DNA of 9,112 bases from Spirochaetaceae bacterium (GTDB lineage: Bacteria > Spirochaetota > Spirochaetia > Treponematales > Rectinemataceae): contig JAEUJG010000037.1 of the NCBI GenBank assembly GCA_016794765.1, positions 1 to 9,112 on the forward strand. The letters run 5' to 3'. The position numbers and the translations under genes are program-made. Positions 6,349 through 9,112 of this stretch are shown here, piece after piece. A model generated the notes under the pieces. The model did not search any database, was not told the origin of the DNA, and worked only from the letters and a program-made list of their open reading frames with translations. The stretch's first letter is position 1. Every line of letters starts with the position of its first letter.

Positions 6349-7539
6349 ATGCGGCGGATCGGCATAATCGGGGGCGGCCAGCTCGGCCGCATGGCCATCG
6401 AGGAGGCGGGCAAGTACGGCGCGCGGGTGGCGGTGTTGACGCCCGAGGAGGGCTCGCCCGGCGCGGAGCTCGCCGCCGAGGCCCGGGTCGGCTCCCTCGC
6501 CGACTTCGACGCGATGGTCGATTTCGGCCGGCGCTTCGAGGCCGTCTCCTACGAGATCGAGCACGTCAACGTCGCGGCCCTCCGCGAGCTCGAGCGGCTC
6601 GGCGTCGCGGTCCTGCCCGGCGCGGCCGTGCTGGAGCTGATCCAGGACAAGGGCGCTCAGAAGGAGCTTTGGGCCGCCGCGGGCCTCCCGCAGGCCGCCT
6701 GGGCCGAAGTTCCGGGTCTTGCGGCCGGCGCCCCCGCTCCTGGCCCCGCGGAGCTCGCCGCGGCCGCCGCGCGCGTCGGGGGCTTCCCCGCGATCCAGAA
6801 ATCCCGGCGCGGCGGCTACGACGGCAAGGGCGTCCGCCTCCTCGCCTCCGCGGAAGCCGAGGCCCTGCCGGGGCCGAGTTTCCTGGAGGAGCGGATCGAC
6901 TTCGCGAAGGAACTCGCCGTCGTCGTGGCCCGCGGGCCCGACGGCGCCATGGCCGCCTACCCCTGCGTGGAGATGGTCTTCGACGAGCGCGCCAACCTCT
7001 GCGACTCGGTGCTCGCGCCCGCCCAGGCGTCGGAGGCCGTCCGGGAGCGCGCGCGGGAACTTGCCCTGGCCTGCGTGGAGGCCCTGGACCGCGCGTCCCG
7101 CGCGGAGGGCCGCCCGGGCGCCGGCGCGGTCGGCGTCTTCGGCGTGGAGATGTTCCTGACCCGGGACGGCCGGGTCCTCGTCAACGAGGTCGCGCCGCGG
7201 CCGCACAACTCGGGCCACTTCACGATCGAGGCCTCCGCCTCGAGCCAGTTCGACCAGTACCTCCGGATCCTCCTCGGCCTGCCCCTCGGCTCGGCCGAGC
7301 TCCTGCGGCCCGCGATGATGATCAACCTCGTCGGCGAGCCGGGCGCCTCGGGCGAACCGGAGTACGCGGGGCTCGAGGCGGCCCTGGCGGTGCCGGGCGT
7401 CGCGGTCCACCTCTACGGGAAGCGCGAGGTGCGGCCCTTCCGCAAGATGGGCCACCTCACCGCCGTCGGCGCGACCGCGGAGGAGGCCATGGCCAGGGCC
7501 CGCGCGGCCCGGGCGGCGGTCAGGGTCGTGGCGCGTTAG
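6349..7539 (+). CDS. purK: N5-carboxyaminoimidazole ribonucleotide synthase PurK
   Basis: A 396-residue ATP-grasp enzyme, slightly longer than the common 350-390. PurK uses ATP and bicarbonate to convert AIR to N5-CAIR in purine synthesis; PurE then rearranges the product. Signatures in order: IGIIGGGQLGRM (4-15), the nucleotide-fold start typical of PurK; SYEIEHVN (67-74); QDKGAQK; the glycine-rich ATP-grasp loop RGGYDGKG (154-161); the NEVAPRPHNSGH block (279-290) with metal and ATP ligands; then SQFDQYLR and LYGKREVRPFRKMGHLT near the C-terminus. It is separated from the histidine kinase by 172 bases with its own promoter-like element. It ends tail-to-tail with the transporter gene, sharing the four bases TTAG. 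purE, often the neighbour of purK, is not in the window. Confidence 0.95.
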   Translation: MRRIGIIGGGQLGRMAIEEAGKYGARVAVLTPEEGSPGAELAAEARVGSLADFDAMVDFGRRFEAVSYEIEHVNVAALRELERLGVAVLPGAAVLELIQDKGAQKELWAAAGLPQAAWAEVPGLAAGAPAPGPAELAAAAARVGGFPAIQKSRRGGYDGKGVRLLASAEAEALPGPSFLEERIDFAKELAVVVARGPDGAMAAYPCVEMVFDERANLCDSVLAPAQASEAVRERARELALACVEALDRASRAEGRPGAGAVGVFGVEMFLTRDGRVLVNEVAPRPHNSGHFTIEASASSQFDQYLRILLGLPLGSAELLRPAMMINLVGEPGASGEPEYAGLEAALAVPGVAVHLYGKREVRPFRKMGHLTAVGATAEEAMARARAARAAVRVVAR

Positions 7540-8528
7540 GCGCTCTCGTTTTGCCTTTCCTCCTTCGCGAAGCGGAGGAGGAGCACCGCGAGGAGGATGA
7601 GGGCGCCGCCCGCCAGGGCTCCGGGCCCGAGCCTTTCGCCGAGGAAGGCGTAGGCCATCGCCGCGGCGAAGATGGGTTCGCTGGAGGCGACCAGGTTGAC
7701 CGTCCCCGCGGGGAGGAGGGCCAGGCTCGCGTTGTAGAGGCCGAAGCCGAGGGCCGTCGGTCCGGCGGCCAGGAGGACGAGGAGCCACCAGGCCTCCGCG
7801 GGGCGGCCGGGCAGGAAGAGCCCGCCCGGGCCTACGGCCGCAGCCGGCAGGATGCCCGCGGGGAGCAGCCGCGCCGCGAGAAGGAAGAGCGCCGCTATCC
7901 CGAAGGAGTAGCAGACGTTGGTCCAGGGCGAGATGCCGCGGTTGGCGCCGCCCTTGCCGACGAGGCTGTAGGCCGCGTAGGCGAGGCCCGAGGCCAGGCC
8001 GGCCGCGACGCCGAGGGGTTCGGCCGCGCTGGCGCCTTGCGCGAAGATGCCCGAGACCAAGGCCGCTCCCGCGAGGGAAGCGAGGACGGCGGCCGCCTTG
8101 GCCCAGCCCGCGCGCTCGCGGAAGAACAGCCTTCCGAGAAGCACCGTGAAACCGCCCGAGGAGTAGACGAGGAGGGTGGCAGCGGCCGCGCCGTTCCTGA
8201 CCACCGACAGGGTCCAGAGGATGTTGAAGACCGCGAGGACGGCGCCGTTCATCGCTAGGAAGGCCAGATCCTTGCCGGAGATCGCGAGCAGGCGTGGGGC
8301 CCTGAGCGCTAGGAAGACCGCGAGGGTCGCGGAGGCGAAAACGTCCCGCCAGACCGCGATGACGAGGGCGGGCACCCCGTGCCGCCGCGAAACCAGCGAA
8401 ATGAGTATGCCCGTCAGGGAAAGAAAGATCGTGGCGACGACGGCGACGAGATAGCCCGAGGCGGCCGCGGTTATCGGCGCCTTCAGGCCTTCCGCCGACG
8501 CCTCCGCAGGGCTCAGGGAATTCGACAT
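7536..8528 (-). CDS. EamA-family (DMT superfamily) metabolite transporter
   Basis: A 330-residue membrane protein with about ten helices arranged as two EamA repeats, roughly 27-160 and 172-318. The second repeat ends with the familiar block ASSEPIFAAAMAYAFLGERL (281-300), followed by a final helix. The first repeat has the matching VYSSGGFTVLLGRLFFRERA (121-140). EamA proteins export or import small metabolites such as amino acids; the sequence does not reveal the substrate. The start at 8528 is chosen because AAAGGAGG stands four bases upstream; the frame stays open further, across the divergent gene, but that extension is out of phase with any known domain and is composition-driven. The first 24 residues are polar. 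It is divergent from a MocR-type regulator, its likely controller, and convergent with purK. Confidence 0.9.
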   Translation of the reverse strand: MSNSLSPAEASAEGLKAPITAAASGYLVAVVATIFLSLTGILISLVSRRHGVPALVIAVWRDVFASATLAVFLALRAPRLLAISGKDLAFLAMNGAVLAVFNILWTLSVVRNGAAAATLLVYSSGGFTVLLGRLFFRERAGWAKAAAVLASLAGAALVSGIFAQGASAAEPLGVAAGLASGLAYAAYSLVGKGGANRGISPWTNVCYSFGIAALFLLAARLLPAGILPAAAVGPGGLFLPGRPAEAWWLLVLLAAGPTALGFGLYNASLALLPAGTVNLVASSEPIFAAAMAYAFLGERLGPGALAGGALILLAVLLLRFAKEERQNESA

Positions 8529-8532
8529 GGAG

Positions 8533-8540
8533 CCTCCTTT
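8533..8540 (-). promoter_or_regulatory. ribosome binding site of the EamA transporter
   Basis: On the - strand AAAGGAGG is followed by CTCC and then ATG at 8528. It is a near-perfect anti-16S match with slightly short spacing, and it rules out the longer open frame upstream. Confidence 0.8.
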
Positions 8541-8577
8541 CCGCGCGTCGCCGTGATGCCGCGGGCGCGCGGGGTAG

Positions 8578-8591
8578 GCCATCAGGATGGC
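8578..8591. promoter_or_regulatory. inverted repeat in the transporter leader, candidate operator or hairpin
   Basis: GCCATC (8578-8583) and GATGGC (8586-8591) form a perfect inverted repeat around AG. It lies downstream of the proposed transporter promoter, in its leader. It could be a protein site or a small RNA hairpin; the two-base loop makes a tight RNA hairpin less likely. Confidence 0.4.
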
Positions 8592-8598
8592 ACGGAAT

Positions 8599-8619
8599 GT
8601 GGTATTCGAAAATATCCAC
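8599..8619. promoter_or_regulatory. near-palindromic candidate operator between the transporter and MocR genes
   Basis: GTGGTATT (8599-8606) and AATATCCAC (8611-8619) are inverted copies differing by one inserted base, around CGAA. The site lies just before the proposed MocR -35 and over the proposed transporter -10 and spacer. It is AT-rich in a GC-rich genome and so stands out. The left arm contains ATACCA on the - strand; the MocR-type regulator GabR recognises ATACCA repeats, which makes the match suggestive but no more. Confidence 0.45.
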
Positions 8620-8629
8620 GTCTTGCCAA
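8601..8629 (-). promoter_or_regulatory. weak candidate promoter of the EamA transporter
   Basis: On the - strand TTGGCA (8629-8624) is a five-of-six -35 match, and AATACC (8606-8601) sits 17 bases on as a poor -10. The proposed -35 overlaps the MocR -35 almost completely, so the two promoters would compete. The start would be near 8595, leaving a leader of about 66 bases. Confidence 0.3.
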
Positions 8630-8651
8630 AAAAGATGATGCCACTTATCCT
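8623..8651 (+). promoter_or_regulatory. candidate leaderless promoter of the MocR-type gene
   Basis: TTGCCA (8623-8628) and TATCCT (8646-8651) are 17 bases apart, and the ATG follows after six bases at 8658. No ribosome binding site precedes the gene. -35 type, spacer length, -10 sequence and distance to ATG all match the histidine kinase promoter at 4345-4373. Confidence 0.6.
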
Positions 8652-8679
8652 TGAGCCATGCGCCTTATCCTCGATCCAT
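8645..8679 (+). repeat. tandem imperfect 15-base repeat over the MocR start
   Basis: TTATCCTTGAGCCAT (8645-8659) recurs as TTATCCTCGATCCAT (8665-8679), 13 of 15 identical and 20 bases, about two helical turns, apart. The first copy includes the -10 element and most of the start codon, the second encodes Ile4 to Ser8 of the protein. It could be an autoregulatory site or chance. Confidence 0.45.
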
Positions 8680-9112
8680 CCTCCACCGCCCCGCTCTTCA
8701 AGCAGGTCGCCGCCGAATTGCGCGAGCGCTGTCGTTCCGGCGCCTCGGCGCCGGGCACGCGCCTCCCGTCGACCCGCGCCCTGGCCGAGGAGCTCGGCGT
8801 GTCGCGCATCACCACGGAGGGCGCCTACGCGGAGCTCGAGGCCGAGGCCCTCGTGGAGCGGCGGCCGGGGAGCGGCACCTATGTCGCGCGCCGCGGCGGC
8901 GCCGGCGATCGCCGCGCCTACCCGGGCTCGGCGGGCGGGCGTTACGGAGCCGCGGCCGAGGCATCCAAGGCAGCCGAGCCGGCCCTGCCCCCCTGGCAGG
9001 CCGAATTCGCGCGCGGGGGCCCGGCCAGCGGCATCGAGCCGGGCCTCGGCATGGGCGGGACGCACGAAGAGGGCGTCATCGACTTTTCCTCGGGGCTGGC
9101 CGATCCGGCCCT
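8658..9112 (+). CDS. MocR-type transcriptional regulator (GntR helix-turn-helix plus aminotransferase domain), 3' end outside window
   Basis: The frame stays open from ATG 8658 to the window end, 151 residues. Residues about 8-77 are a GntR-type winged helix: APLFKQVAAELRERCRSG, then PGTRLPSTRALAEELGVSR (32-50), and the closing wing LVERRPGSGTYV (65-76). An Ala/Gly-rich linker of about 60 residues follows. IDFSSGLADPA (141-151) is the usual beginning of the class I aminotransferase-like domain in MocR proteins, which binds pyridoxal phosphate; the lysine that would hold it is beyond the window. Such proteins sense PLP or an amino compound and commonly control a divergent gene, here the EamA transporter, as well as themselves. 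No ribosome binding site is present; the start lies in a leaderless-type block. Calling it MocR rather than plain GntR rests on the linker and the last 11 residues. Confidence 0.85.
   Translation, partial: MRLILDPSSTAPLFKQVAAELRERCRSGASAPGTRLPSTRALAEELGVSRITTEGAYAELEAEALVERRPGSGTYVARRGGAGDRRAYPGSAGGRYGAAAEASKAAEPALPPWQAEFARGGPASGIEPGLGMGGTHEEGVIDFSSGLADPA

Noticed and set aside
6312..8258. A 648-codon open frame on the + strand across purK and the transporter
   Set aside because: Shadow of purK in another frame; low-complexity Arg/Gly-rich translation.
6310..8619. A 769-codon open frame on the - strand across the transporter and purK
   Set aside because: It is out of frame with the transporter and antisense to purK; the product is Arg/Gly/Pro-rich with no recognisable fold.
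8529..9065. N-terminal extension of the transporter frame through the gap and across the MocR gene
   Set aside because: A strong ribosome binding site at 8533-8540 precedes the ATG at 8528, and the extension lacks domain similarity and runs antisense to a clear GntR domain.

Overview
The window is very GC-rich (about 70% by eye). It carries six genes, four complete and in plausible full-length form, with short intergenic gaps and no sign of phage, insertion sequences, CRISPR or RNA genes. The FtsK core, with blocks such as YPDGQYWIVDE, VTGIRKGPVITMFEILPAPG and IVAPIPGKHAVGIEVPN, resembles what I remember of treponeme and other spirochaete FtsK proteins. My best guess is therefore a high-GC spirochaete, but this is recalled similarity and not a search result.

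Layout, left to right. (1) Positions 2-388 hold the C-terminal end of a polytopic membrane protein, probably of the nucleoside-recognition/gate type. It is followed by a candidate intrinsic terminator. (2) uppP (596-1393) and ftsK (1433-4270) lie 39 bp apart on the + strand and are probably one transcript. UppP recycles the undecaprenyl lipid carrier for cell-wall synthesis and FtsK is the septal DNA translocase, so the pair is a cell envelope and division unit. (3) A sensor histidine kinase of the HisKA_2 type (4380-6176) follows under its own promoter, with no response regulator beside it. (4) purK (6349-7539) encodes the ATP-grasp enzyme of purine synthesis, without purE next to it. (5) An EamA/DMT transporter on the - strand (8528-7536) ends tail-to-tail with purK, the stop codons overlapping. 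It is divergent from (6) a MocR-type GntR/aminotransferase regulator that starts at 8658 and runs off the window.

Regulation gives the most interesting reading. The histidine kinase and the MocR gene have no Shine-Dalgarno sequence. Both start inside an almost identical block, -10 TATCCT, six bases, then ATGCGC, with a TTGC-type -35 element 17 bases upstream. Both therefore look like leaderless transcripts from the same kind of promoter. The other four-base-rich starts (uppP, ftsK, purK, the transporter) have clear ribosome binding sites. The 129-bp gap between the transporter and the MocR gene contains two inverted repeats, a tandem repeat over the MocR start and apparently overlapping divergent promoters, so the MocR protein probably controls both itself and the transporter.

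I see no clearly new biological system here. The findings concern start-site architecture, candidate operators and a few unusual residues in otherwise familiar families.
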